Below are positions 1 to 7,917 of a stretch of 64,000 nucleotides of DNA, in pieces. Position numbers and translations under genes: made by a program. Source of the stretch: VXRD01 sp965242535. Lineage in GTDB: Bacteria > Latescibacterota > UBA2968. Location of the stretch: assembly GCA_965242535.1 (NCBI GenBank), contig OZ251458.1, positions 2,728,001 through 2,792,000 on the forward strand, read 5' to 3'. A model generated the notes under the pieces. That model was not told the origin of the DNA and made no database searches. It saw only the letters and a program-made list of their open reading frames with translations. Numbering within the stretch: position 1 is the stretch's first letter; every line of letters starts with the position of its first letter.

Positions 1-20
1 TTGGGCATCTAACTCAAACA

Positions 21-58
21 GAGGCGATTCAAACTTCTCGAATCGCCTCGTTTTTTTT
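21..58 (+). terminator. Rho-independent terminator of a plus-strand gene upstream of the window
   Basis: A perfect 10-bp stem (GAGGCGATTC at 21-30 with its complement at 40-49) and a 9-nt loop are followed by eight T residues at 51-58. The T-run polarity fits a gene that enters from the left edge. The stem overlaps the last codons of the convergent antitoxin-like gene, so the two transcription units end on each other. Confidence 0.8.
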
Positions 59-340
59 GGCTACGATGTCGATTTGCACGACGGCATCCAAGGCTTCGGC
101 GACCTTTCTCAAGGTGCTGATCGTACAATTTCCCCGGTTTTCCAATCGGCTGATGACCGGCGTGTTGGTGTCCAACTTCGCGGCCAACTGCGCTTGCGTC
201 AATCCGCGCTGCTTCCGCAGTTGTGCAATTTTAACCGCGAGGCGCAGCTCGTCGAGTCCCTCCCGAAATGACTCCGCGACCTCCCGATCTTTCAACTGTT
301 CTTCGAGAAAGCCCTGAACACTCGTTTTTTGAATGGACAT
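29..340 (-). CDS. XRE-family helix-turn-helix protein (HigA-like antitoxin)
   Basis: This encodes a 103-residue DNA-binding protein with a helix-turn-helix at about residues 36-88. It contains the typical run LRKQRGLTQAQLAAKL followed by VISRLE and STLRKVAEALD. Length and architecture fit antitoxins of HigBA/RelBE-type pairs that bind their own promoter. I chose the ATG at 340 because a GAGGGA ribosome site precedes it; a longer reading would run back into an interspersed palindromic repeat. No toxin gene lies next to it: upstream there is only repeat DNA. It is therefore either an orphan antitoxin or a regulator that lost its partner. The C-terminal codons are made by the terminator hairpin of the convergent gene. 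The family call is firm; the antitoxin role is inferred. Confidence 0.8.
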   Translation of the reverse strand: MSIQKTSVQGFLEEQLKDREVAESFREGLDELRLAVKIAQLRKQRGLTQAQLAAKLDTNTPVISRLENRGNCTISTLRKVAEALDAVVQIDIVAKKNEAIREV

Positions 341-660
341 GTTTATCCCTCTTGTATCTTCGGACAGGCACAGGGGCCTGTCCCTACGATTGCGATTGCT
401 TCTTACCTCTCCCGTCTCTCGGTCGGCGTTCATGCGTTCTACGGCAATCCGAATCTCCCTTTGCGGAAGTTTTTGGCTTCGCTTTTCACAGGCGTGCAAC
501 AATACAAAAACCCGATTCGCGCTGACGGGAATAGTAGCCGTTTCGTTTTACCAACGCAAGGAGAATGCCGAAAGAAATCCGCAGATCGTCCGCGGCGGGG
601 ATGGCGCGGCGACTTGGCGGACGCGCGGATTCGAGCGGTTGATTGAAGTGGGATTTTGAG
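341..660. other. Intergenic stretch with interspersed palindromic repeat and gene debris
   Basis: At 362-383 lies one copy of the GGACAGGC palindrome (8-bp arms, 6-nt loop), embedded in its longer context with a CTTGTATCTTC flank on one side and CTACGATTGCGATTGCTTC on the other. The rest (about 430-640) has no open frame with a credible start or recognisable domain. It is likely decayed sequence. Confidence 0.6.
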
Positions 661-939
661 ATGGCGGAATGGAACGCGACAGATCGCGGGTCGTACACGG
701 CGACCGAGCGGATGGGCGTGACCGCGCGGGCGTTTTGTGCGGGCGTTGGGATCGCGCTGTTGGTCAATGTGTTGCCCGCGTATTCGGCGTATATCGTGCA
801 TTCATCGCGCATGGTATTCGCCCATTTGCCGATGGCGACGATGCTGGTCTTCACCGCGTTGGCGTGGCCCATCAACGCATTGCTCGCGCGGGCAAAACCG
901 CGAGTTGATCCGCGATTGCCACGGCATTTTCTTACTTGA
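661..939 (+). pseudogene. N-terminal fragment of a polytopic membrane protein (DUF6785-like)
   Basis: The open frame gives 92 residues from the ATG at 661. A hydrophobic helix around residues 22-42 and a second around 55-75 surround the segment YIVHSSRMVFAHLP. That layout resembles the first two helices of large (over 600 residue) DUF6785/6784 membrane proteins common in Poribacteria and Latescibacterota. Here the frame stops after about 90 residues and no continuation is seen before the convergent VOC gene. I read it as the 5' remnant of a truncated gene. The family link is from memory of the N-terminal pattern and is not certain; a small two-helix membrane protein is the alternative. Confidence 0.4.
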
Positions 940-975
940 CATCATCGCGAATCGGACGAAGTTGACGCGCCATAT

Positions 976-1395
976 TCAACTCTCGTTCAGGCCCGTGCCC
1001 GGCCATTGATCGTCGCTCGCGGTAATATCCACGGTGATGCCATCGGGGTCTTCCACCTTGAACGCGCCTTCCTCCAGATTGTCCGGAGCCAGCGGCTCTT
1101 TGCCGTCCAGACCATCGGAAAAAATTTCGTAGCCCATCTCCGTCAGCCGCTGCGCCGCGGCCTCCAAATCCGGAACGCGCACCCCGACGTGCAAATAATC
1201 CAGCATGCCGCTCACATGCGCGGGGCGAGAAGGCCCGACATGCTGAAAAACGCGAAAGTTGTGATAGCCGTCCGTGAGGTCGTAACACGTATCCCGAACC
1301 TGCACGAGGCGCAATCCCAAGCCATCTCGCCAAAAGCGAATGGTCTTTTCGATATCCGTGGCGCGCACGCCAATGTGGACGAGTGTAGTCGCCAT
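976..1395 (-). CDS. VOC-family (glyoxalase/bleomycin-resistance fold) protein
   Basis: This 139-residue protein consists of two beta-alpha-beta-beta-beta halves. The first starts LVHIGVRATDIEKTIRFW and the second YLHVGVRVPDLEAAAQRL, ending VEDPDGITVDI. The His in each half and the acidic residue near the C-terminus are the usual metal ligands of the vicinal oxygen chelate fold. Members include lactoylglutathione lyase, dioxygenases and epimerases; sequence alone does not fix the substrate. The start is backed by a GAAGGAGGGA ribosome site directly before the ATG. It stands alone, convergent with the truncated membrane-protein gene. Cytoplasmic. Confidence 0.85.
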   Translation of the reverse strand: MATTLVHIGVRATDIEKTIRFWRDGLGLRLVQVRDTCYDLTDGYHNFRVFQHVGPSRPAHVSGMLDYLHVGVRVPDLEAAAQRLTEMGYEIFSDGLDGKEPLAPDNLEEGAFKVEDPDGITVDITASDDQWPGTGLNES

Positions 1396-1525
1396 GATTT
1401 CCCTCCTTCAAATCGCATAAAATCGCATCACGCGAAAGATAATGATCGTTGCAACGGTTTGATAGACTTTTCTTTGGCCTTATCGCCCTCCTCGGCGTTG
1501 AACATCGGGCGCAGGTCACGGTCAT

Positions 1526-1790
1526 TCAACCCATCGCCTCGCGCACATCCACTTGGCCGGTGACCACATCGGCGATCAGGCGCGTGCGGTATTCGGTCAA
1601 CAATTCGATCTCCCGACGGGCACGGGCCATCGCGGCGTCAACCGCGGCGGTCTGTTCGTCGAGATACGCGGCGATGGCGGCTTGCTCGGCGAGGGGTGGG
1701 ACGCAGACATGAAATGAACGAAGGCGGCTTTCCGCAATGGCCGGATACGCAACGCCAACCGATTCCGATGTTACACGGTCGGTAAATGCG
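1526..1790 (-). pseudogene. 3' remnant of a type I restriction specificity subunit (hsdS)
   Basis: In the minus frame ending with TGA at 1526-1528 about 85 codons encode the end of a target-recognition domain (VGVAYPAIAESRLRSF) and the conserved spacer helix (PPLAEQAAIAAYLDEQ, then a long helical run to GQVDVREA). The same C-terminal helix is encoded by the larger hsdS gene at 3155-3889, and the DNA is nearly identical between about 1543-1710 and 3223-3400. There is no start and most of the protein is missing. It abuts a darT fragment, so a deletion or recombination joined the two. Confidence 0.75.
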
Positions 1791-1940
1791 TTGCTCGATC
1801 TCCTTCATGCCAATCTCGGGGCCGGGAAGTTGGCGTTTGAGTCCCTCTGCTTCGCACCAGAGATAGTTGTCTGCAATAATGGATTCGAGCCGATCCACAT
1901 GGACAATATGGTATATCTTCGGCTGAAGGGGCATTAGCAT
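1785..1940 (-). pseudogene. 5' fragment of a DarT-type (DUF4433) ADP-ribosyltransferase toxin gene
   Basis: From the ATG at 1940 about 52 residues can be read, containing PKIYHIVHVDRLESIIAD, LWCEAE and IGMKEIEQRI. This is the characteristic N-terminus of DarT/DUF4433 toxins, which ADP-ribosylate thymidine in single-stranded DNA. At about 1785-1790 similarity stops and the reading frame runs into the hsdS 3' remnant in another frame, so the catalytic glutamate region is gone. The fragment starts within a few bases of the DUF1829 gene's stop, suggesting it was once the next cistron. No DarG antitoxin gene is present. Confidence 0.6.
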
Positions 1941-1942
1941 CG

Positions 1943-2728
1943 TCAAATCTCCGTCAACACCTCGGCGAATTCATCCGGCTTTGACCAGCGCGACACGGTG
2001 GACAGCGATTCGACCAGATGGAAGTCCGCCGCTACCCAAACATCGGCGGTGTCGTCAAAAAGAGAAACGAAATGCAGTGCTTCAGCACCCGTGAGATGAT
2101 AGAGATCGTGCCAAGCGGCCAGTACGTGCTCGGTGACTTTAGGCGCCGAGGATCGATTCCCTGTGCTCAACACATAGACCAGCGTACTGCGCTCGCCGGT
2201 GCGAACGCGGAAGTCTATGGTCCAATCGCGCCCTGAGTGACCGACTAATTTTTCGGCTCGGTCAAAGGGCAATGCGCGTTCGGTTAGATAGGCGGCCACT
2301 TCATCGGTGACGGATTCGAAGGCGTGATCGGTGACGGATTCGAAGGCGCGGGTTCGGAATGTGAACCACAGGTCAGAGACCCGCAGGGCCGCTTGCGCCA
2401 CGCGCATAACCGCATCGGCCAACGAGTCGCCGGGGCGACACCGCGCTTGAAGCATACCGCGACAAAACTCGACCCCGTGCGTAACACAAGTGTCTTCAAT
2501 GAGGCGGTTCTGCTTGGGAGAACGGCGTCGCGACAGCGCCTGCATCCAAAGCCAACCCGTGGTCTCGGCGAGATCGGTTACGGTTATCCCATCGCCATCG
2601 ACCGCGCAGAACAGGTCGATATTGTCGCCATCGGGATACAAAAACGGCGTGCGAATCCGGTAATAGTCGCCGTGCTCCGTACACGTGAACAACGCGCCGA
2701 TTTCGTCCTGCATCGCTCTATGGTTCAT
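1943..2728 (-). CDS. DUF1828/DUF1829 domain protein
   Basis: A 261-residue cytoplasmic protein. The N-terminal third carries the DUF1828 pattern (RIRTPFLYPDGDNIDLF, then ITVTDLAETTGWLWMQ); the C-terminal half from about residue 140 matches DUF1829 (region with DWTIDFRVRTG and LVYVLSTGNR). These domains recur beside restriction, toxin and phage-defence genes, and their molecular role is not established. The start ATG at 2728 overlaps the upstream gene's stop as ATGA, so translation is coupled. A short in-frame tandem duplication (about 2306-2350) doubles the residues FESVTD. The next cistron downstream was a darT gene, now truncated. A defence function is inferred from context. Confidence 0.7.
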   Translation of the reverse strand: MNHRAMQDEIGALFTCTEHGDYYRIRTPFLYPDGDNIDLFCAVDGDGITVTDLAETTGWLWMQALSRRRSPKQNRLIEDTCVTHGVEFCRGMLQARCRPGDSLADAVMRVAQAALRVSDLWFTFRTRAFESVTDHAFESVTDEVAAYLTERALPFDRAEKLVGHSGRDWTIDFRVRTGERSTLVYVLSTGNRSSAPKVTEHVLAAWHDLYHLTGAEALHFVSLFDDTADVWVAADFHLVESLSTVSRWSKPDEFAEVLTEI

Positions 2729-3168
2729 TGGAATATCTCCGGTGGGGCATCCATCCAGCCATCGTGTTCAATACCCGCTTCTCCACAAAATTGCTTCCAA
2801 ACATCCGCGGGTTCCGAAACCGACGCGGTGACGTCATTCGGAATATAGGCTTCCTTGTCACGATACTGTTCGGACCAACGATGCTTATGCTTTTCGCCTA
2901 CTTGGTTGCACTGTGGATTGTGGTGATCCTTACCCATACATAGCCCGTAGATACGCCCCTCCGTTCGCAGAATGAGTGCATAAGTGAGCGTACCTGCCAA
3001 CGGATTATATCGGCCTTGCACAAAGAGCGGCCAACCCGCCGCCGATTCGACTTCGGCCCGGAAGACCCGCGCCGGAGAGTGGCTCTCGTCTTCGTTCCAG
3101 ACGATGTTGCCCGATATTTGCTTCTCGTCGGTCATGATAGCGGCGAACTCGGCATTAGTCAGTGGCAT
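2725..3168 (-). CDS. Small hypothetical protein, possible DUF6978-like partner of the DUF1828 gene
   Basis: From the ATG at 3168 the product has 147 residues, starting MPLTNAEFAAIM. The middle reads as beta strands (WPLFVQGRYNPLAGTLTYAL, then GRIYGLCMG) followed by HHNPQC and HKHRWSEQYRD, so His and Cys residues cluster and could bind metal. The arrangement resembles DUF6978-type proteins that sit next to DUF1828 genes, but this is a weak, from-memory match. It overlaps the hsdS gene upstream by 14 bp and the DUF1828 gene downstream by ATGA. All three are thus one translationally coupled cassette. No transmembrane or signal segment. Confidence 0.55.
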   Translation of the reverse strand: MPLTNAEFAAIMTDEKQISGNIVWNEDESHSPARVFRAEVESAAGWPLFVQGRYNPLAGTLTYALILRTEGRIYGLCMGKDHHNPQCNQVGEKHKHRWSEQYRDKEAYIPNDVTASVSEPADVWKQFCGEAGIEHDGWMDAPPEIFQ

Positions 3169-3889
3169 ATTCGGCCCTTGCGGTTTTTGTGTCGCATCCA
3201 TCCGACAGACAAGCGGCGGCCTCGCGCACATCCACTTGACCGGTGACCACATCGGCGATCAAGCGGATGCGATACTCGGTCAACAATTCGATCTCCCGAC
3301 GGGCGCGGGCCATCGCGGCGTCAACCGCGGTGGTCTGTTCGTCGAGATACGCGGCGATGGCGGCCTGCTCGGCGAGGGGTGGGATGGGCAATGAGACATT
3401 TGCGAGAGCGTTGGTTGAAATCTCGGTAAATGTAGTGCCATTCGCCAAGCTCTGAAGCTCATCTTTGAGTATCCCAAACACTTGATAGCCATAGGCAGAA
3501 TCGATGACTCGGCTATCTGGAACCAAGGTTTTGCAACCTTGATTGGTACAGAGTGGGACTTCCGCAAGAGCCACGTTTCCTACGGGTGCTCTCGACGTGA
3601 CCACCAAACTTCCAACCGGGACGAATGTAGTGGAGCAAGAGTCAAATCCCTTTTTCGTAATCCGACGCAGAGAGTCCCGCAACCGTGTCACTTTGCCGAT
3701 GTCGGTTGGCGTGACCCAAATAATCGTGCCATCCCAGTAGGCCATCTCGTCGCTCGATGGCGTCGATCCTCCGACGATTCGTCGAAATGCGTGCTTGACT
3801 CGTAGCACATCCCAATGCGTCGGCACGTCGCCGAGCCATTCGACGCCAGAGGGCTTGTAGTGGGGATAGGGTTTGAGGTCGGCGGTCAT
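3155..3889 (-). CDS. hsdS: Half-size type I restriction-modification specificity subunit (HsdS)
   Basis: HsdS sets the DNA target of type I restriction-modification complexes. The ATG at 3889 starts with the classic N-terminus KPSGVEWLGDVPTHWDV. One target-recognition domain follows (GGSTPSSDEMAYWDG, VTPTDIGK, TSRAPVGNVAL), then PIPPLAEQAAIAAYLDEQ and the long spacer helix. The product has about 244 residues with a single recognition domain, whereas ordinary HsdS has over 400 with two. Half-HsdS proteins can work as dimers, so it may still function, but no hsdM or hsdR is in the window. The ribosome site is weak. Upstream lies a tandem-repeat tract rather than the expected methylase gene. The end overlaps the next gene. 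Confidence 0.75.
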   Translation of the reverse strand: MTADLKPYPHYKPSGVEWLGDVPTHWDVLRVKHAFRRIVGGSTPSSDEMAYWDGTIIWVTPTDIGKVTRLRDSLRRITKKGFDSCSTTFVPVGSLVVTSRAPVGNVALAEVPLCTNQGCKTLVPDSRVIDSAYGYQVFGILKDELQSLANGTTFTEISTNALANVSLPIPPLAEQAAIAAYLDEQTTAVDAAMARARREIELLTEYRIRLIADVVTGQVDVREAAACLSDGCDTKTARAEYATD

Positions 3890-3973
3890 TTGGGATGCTT
3901 CCATTTGAATTTTGAGGGCCAGCGGGCCGAGTTCACCGAGGGGTTCTCGCAGGCGACTGATATGCCGCTGGAT

Positions 3974-4001
3974 GTCGGGGCGAAAAATTTTTCGCCCCGA
4001 C
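3974..4001. repeat. 28-bp perfect palindrome, copy 1
   Basis: The arm GTCGGGGCGAAAAA at 3974-3987 is followed immediately by its exact complement to 4001. It shares the pattern GT-N2-GGGCG-N-AAAATTTT-N-CGCCC-N2-AC with the palindrome at 63881-63908. It lies between the ABC exporter and hsdS. Confidence 0.8.
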
Positions 4002-4275
4002 GTTCTGTTTCCGCATTCGCCTCGACGATATTTCGATTCTGTCCCGACGTTCTGTTTCCGCATCTCCGCATTCGCCCCGACGTTCTATTCCGATTCCGCC
4101 TCGACGTTCTGTTTCCGCATCTCCGCATTCGCCCCGACGTTCTATTCCGATTCCGCCTCGACGTTCTGTTTCCGCATCTCCATATTTGCCCCGACGTTCT
4201 GTTTCCGCATTCGCCTCGACGATATTTCGATTCTGTCCCGCCGTTCTATTTCCGCGTCTCCGTATTCGCCCGACG
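4002..4275. repeat. Imperfect tandem array of a ~57-bp unit
   Basis: The unit contains CCCCGACGTTCTATTCCGAT, then CGCCTCGACGTTCTGTTTCC, then GCATCTCCGCATTC, and recurs in complete and partial form four to five times. The half-sequence CGCCCCGACG of the adjacent 28-bp palindrome is part of every unit, so the array probably grew from that palindrome. Open frames run through it on both strands only because the unit length is a multiple of three; no gene is credible. It fills the space between the exporter stop and hsdS. Confidence 0.75.
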
Positions 4276-4286
4276 GTCTGTTTCTC

Positions 4287-6038
4287 TCAATCCCGATCCC
4301 ACAACTGCCGCATTTCCGCGCTCGATTCGAGCAATTCGTCCAGCGCGCCCACGCATTCGATCCGACCCTTTTTGAGGACGACGATCTGATCGGCGCGGCG
4401 CAGAGCGGGGCGTCGATGCGACACCACGAGACAAGTGGCGCAACGGCGTTCAAAAACGCGCTGCCAAAGCACGCGCTCGGTCTCGACATCGAGGGCGGAA
4501 GACAGGTCGTCGAACACCAACAACTCGGGATCTCGGATGAACATGCGGGCCGCTGCCGCGCGCTGAATCTGCCCTCCGGACAATTTCACGCCGCGCGGGC
4601 CAACAACCGTATCCAGCCCGTTTTCAAGGGAGGGCACATCCGCCTCCAACACCCCATTGTAGAGCGCGTGTTCGAGCGCGTGCGGGTCGTCGGGCAGGCC
4701 CAACAGAATATTGTCGCGCAGGGATTCGCTGAACAAACGCGGAATCTGCGGGGTATAAGCGCAGCGCGGCGGCGCGAAAAAGGTCTTGGGATCTGCGACG
4801 CGCTCGCCATTCCAATCGATCTCCCCACTCGCGGCCGGCAGGACTCCCAACAAGGTGCGGAGCAACGTGGTCTTGCCCGAGCCGACTTGTCCGGTGATCA
4901 CCGTGAACGATCCCGCGGGAATCGCGAGATCGATATCGCGAATGCCGTTGGTGGATTTGGGATAGGTATAATTGAGATTGCAAACCCGGAGTTCGCCAAA
5001 CCCATCCGCTTCGGCGCGCGCCGGCAACTGCGGAGCCTCGGGTTCTGCGTTGAGATAAACCTCCGAGGGTTGAGAAATGCGTGCGCGGGGGATATCCTCG
5101 ACCGTATAGGCCATCCGAAAATACGACACCTCGGCCCGCTTGTGATTCGTCAGCAACGTGCCGAGCAGGGAGCCGCTGCGCGCGACCTGCCCCACGTACG
5201 TGGCAAACAGCGCCATATCGCCCACGGTGAACGCGCCCGATTTCATCTTCTCCGCCACCAGAATGAGAATGACGCCCGTGGCGATGTGGCCGAGGTTGAA
5301 ATTGATGGAACTGAGGATTTGCGTAAAAAGATTGTCGATCAGCGTGGAGGCGCGCCGCGCATCGTTGAGCACGCGAAACCGCGAGATGACGTGCGCCTGC
5401 GCGGTGGCGACCTTAATCGCCAGGATCGACTGAAACATCTCATTGATGAAATTGGTGGATCGCTCTGTGGCAACGCGCTGTGCCGTGCGGTACTTGTGGA
5501 TGTAATTGCGCGCAAAATCGACCACGATCACCACGCAGATCGCCGGGACGATGGTTATCGCCGTGATGTGGGGATCGATCTTCGCCATATAGGAAATCGC
5601 CAGCCCCGCAAACACGAGATTGCCCCACATGTGGATATACCGATCCATGTAGTGGATGATGCCCAACACATCGTCCCGAAACCGATTGGTCACTTCGCCC
5701 GACGCGGTGGCGATCTTCCCCGGATCCCGCACCTCGAGAATCGCGGTCAACAAGTTCTTGCGGAGAAGGGTCTCGATCGCGTACCACCAGCGCGGCCACG
5801 TAAACGCCGATCCAAACAGGGCGATGCGGTCGCCGATCTCGACCGCGACAAAAAGCGCGACCAAGGTCCAAGCCGTGAACCCGGCCTCGGCCTGACCGGT
5901 GAGCGCGTCGAAAAACCCCTTCATAATCACGCCTGCGAGAAAGGGCGCGACATCGTCGATCCCGCGAAAAAAGATCGTGGCGAAAAACAGGCCGGGGCGG
6001 AACTTGAGCAACCGCCATGTCGTTTGTCCCATCGTCAT
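4287..6038 (-). CDS. ABC exporter, fused membrane and ATPase half-transporter (degenerate site)
   Basis: An MsbA-type half-transporter of 583 residues: six transmembrane helices in the first ~310 residues, then a nucleotide-binding domain. The domain has Walker A GQVGSGKTT, signature LSGGQ, Walker B ELLVFDDLSSALD and a switch His (VVSHRR). The catalytic glutamate after Walker B is Asp here, which marks the degenerate ATP site of heterodimeric exporters. I chose the ATG at 6038, not 6047. It overlaps the partner's TGA as ATGA, and AGAGGA lies 9 nt ahead of it, whereas it would touch the upper ATG. It pairs with the gene at 6035-7777 in the inner membrane. Substrate unknown (lipid, peptide or drug). 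Confidence 0.9.
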   Translation of the reverse strand: MTMGQTTWRLLKFRPGLFFATIFFRGIDDVAPFLAGVIMKGFFDALTGQAEAGFTAWTLVALFVAVEIGDRIALFGSAFTWPRWWYAIETLLRKNLLTAILEVRDPGKIATASGEVTNRFRDDVLGIIHYMDRYIHMWGNLVFAGLAISYMAKIDPHITAITIVPAICVVIVVDFARNYIHKYRTAQRVATERSTNFINEMFQSILAIKVATAQAHVISRFRVLNDARRASTLIDNLFTQILSSINFNLGHIATGVILILVAEKMKSGAFTVGDMALFATYVGQVARSGSLLGTLLTNHKRAEVSYFRMAYTVEDIPRARISQPSEVYLNAEPEAPQLPARAEADGFGELRVCNLNYTYPKSTNGIRDIDLAIPAGSFTVITGQVGSGKTTLLRTLLGVLPAASGEIDWNGERVADPKTFFAPPRCAYTPQIPRLFSESLRDNILLGLPDDPHALEHALYNGVLEADVPSLENGLDTVVGPRGVKLSGGQIQRAAAARMFIRDPELLVFDDLSSALDVETERVLWQRVFERRCATCLVVSHRRPALRRADQIVVLKKGRIECVGALDELLESSAEMRQLWDRD

Positions 6039-7777
6039 GCGATCCATTCCTCTAAACCCGCGTTGAGCAAGCGCGAAAACCGCGAGTTCGGATCCGCGAC
6101 GAGTTTTGCGCGCGGGCCAAATTCCCGCACCCGTCCCTCGTCCAAAATCAAAATATCATCCACGCGCTCGACCGTATCCAAGCGATGGGCGATGATGATG
6201 CCCGTGCGATCTCGCAACAGACGTTCCACAGCGCGGTTGATCTGCTGCTCGGTGGCGGGATCGAGCCGCGACGAGGGTTCGTCCAAAATGACCAGGCCCG
6301 GGTCTTTGAGAAACACCCGCGCAAACGCGAGCAACTGCGCCTCGCCAGCGGATAAGCTGCTCGCCATCAGTTCGGTATCCAACCCATCCGATAAAGCCGC
6401 GTACCACGCGCCCAAGCCCAAGTCGGCTAAAATGCCGACGATCTTCTCATCCGACACCCCCGGCCGAAAAAGCGTGAGATTGTCGCGCACACTCGCGTTG
6501 AAAACCTGCACATCCTGCGTAACCATGCCGACGCGCTGCCGCAGATCGTCCAAGCGGATGTTTTCGATATTTTGATCTCCAATGCGAATTTGCCCGCGCT
6601 GAATATCGTAAAACCGAAAGAGCAAGCGCGTGATCGTGGTCTTGCCGCTGCCCGTGCGCCCCAACAGGCCCAGGGTCTTGCCCGGCTCCAGCGCGAAGGA
6701 AACGTCCCGAAGCACGGGATCCCCCGGATGGTACGCAAAATGCACGCGGTCAAACCCCAAGCCGAGTGCCTCGTCCCCGGCCAATTTTTCCCGGCCATCC
6801 CGAATCCGCGTCTGAATGCGGTGCAATTCCTCAATGCGCTTGAGCCCGGCTGTGGCGCGTTGCAAATCGTTGATCTGCTGGCTGATTTGAAAAAGCGGTT
6901 CGCGCAACATCGACGTGTAGTGAAACACGAGGAACACCGCGCCGATGGTGAACGTGCCCTCCTCGTAAAGCCAGATCCCCATGCCCATGGCGAGTGCGTA
7001 ACCCAACGCGAACATCAGGCCGGTTATCGCGCGCAGGCCCTCGCTCATAAACTCGGATTTCTTCACCCGGTCGAACACGCCTCGGTTGACCGCGTAAAAC
7101 CGATTCACCGTATAACCGCCTGCGCCATTGGTGCGGATGTCCTCGATGCCGAGCAACCGCTCTTCGATAAACCCGTACAGCCGCGCATAGCTCTCGCGCT
7201 CTCGCGTGTAAATGGGCACGGCGATATTGCGCGTGAGATTAAACACGGCGAAGGCGAGGATCGAAAAACCCGTCAGTGCCGCGCCCACGCGCCAATCCTC
7301 GCGGAACACCAAGGCGAGCACGCCGACGAGGAAAAACGAGCTGCCGATGACGTGGATGACGAATTGCGAAAAGAAATTGGACAGGGCCATCGCATCGCCG
7401 TCGACGCGCTCGATCATCTCGCCCGGCGTGTGTTCATGGTGAAAGCCCATGTCCAAGTTGAGGCAGTGGTGCGCCAAATTGTTCCGCATCTGATTCGTCG
7501 CGCGCCAGCCCACGTCTTGCCCCAAATACGAACTCGCGATTTGCACGCCTTGTCGGATGATGCCGATGGCGAGAAACGCGACGCCCGCCCACATGAGGTT
7601 TTGCACGGGCCCATCGGCCTGCGCCGTGTCGATAAAATAGCGGACGATTTGGGGATTGATCAGATTGAGGCCAATGCCCGTGAACATGAAAACGCCCAAA
7701 TAAATCACGCGCTTCCAATGCGGGCGGAGATAGCGTATCAGGAGGGCGGCGTAGTGCCGAAGTGGGACGCGGTCCAA
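6035..7777 (-). CDS. ABC exporter, fused membrane and ATPase half-transporter (canonical Walker B)
   Basis: First gene of the heterodimeric exporter pair; 580 residues. Six transmembrane helices fill about residues 10-310. The nucleotide-binding domain has Walker A GRTGSGKTT, Walker B LVILDEPSSRLD with an intact catalytic Glu, and switch His in IIAHRL. Its signature is LSAGE rather than LSGGQ. Because each ATP site combines one subunit's Walker motifs with the other's signature, the two variants together predict one active and one weak site. The start is a TTG at 7777 (residues DRVPLRHYAALLIRYLRPHW) with a poor ribosome site, so the exact N-terminus is uncertain. The stop is coupled to the downstream partner by ATGA. 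The unit is divergent from the acyltransferase gene. Confidence 0.9.
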   Translation of the reverse strand: MDRVPLRHYAALLIRYLRPHWKRVIYLGVFMFTGIGLNLINPQIVRYFIDTAQADGPVQNLMWAGVAFLAIGIIRQGVQIASSYLGQDVGWRATNQMRNNLAHHCLNLDMGFHHEHTPGEMIERVDGDAMALSNFFSQFVIHVIGSSFFLVGVLALVFREDWRVGAALTGFSILAFAVFNLTRNIAVPIYTRERESYARLYGFIEERLLGIEDIRTNGAGGYTVNRFYAVNRGVFDRVKKSEFMSEGLRAITGLMFALGYALAMGMGIWLYEEGTFTIGAVFLVFHYTSMLREPLFQISQQINDLQRATAGLKRIEELHRIQTRIRDGREKLAGDEALGLGFDRVHFAYHPGDPVLRDVSFALEPGKTLGLLGRTGSGKTTITRLLFRFYDIQRGQIRIGDQNIENIRLDDLRQRVGMVTQDVQVFNASVRDNLTLFRPGVSDEKIVGILADLGLGAWYAALSDGLDTELMASSLSAGEAQLLAFARVFLKDPGLVILDEPSSRLDPATEQQINRAVERLLRDRTGIIIAHRLDTVERVDDILILDEGRVREFGPRAKLVADPNSRFSRLLNAGLEEWIA

Positions 7778-7917
7778 GGGGGATTCCCAACGCGAAAGTC
7801 AAAAACCGAGAGCCAAATAATTTTGACGCGACGAGCGATTTTTGAGAACTTACCATGCGAGACGACAATGTTCAAGGACAATCTAATATGTGAATTGGTA
7901 ACTGCATATCCAACTCG

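Noticed and set aside
29..502. Longer N-terminus for the XRE protein
   Set aside because: The extension is coded by the palindromic repeat and lacks a ribosome site; the ATG at 340 has GAGGGA ahead.
4002..4275. CRISPR array between the exporter and hsdS
   Set aside because: The tract is a satellite with no unique spacers and no cas genes; units are directly adjacent and imperfect.
3912..6575. Long plus-strand open frame of 887 codons across the exporter genes
   Set aside because: It is antisense to the two ABC exporter genes, which have complete motifs; it is rich in Arg/His as expected for a GC-rich shadow frame.
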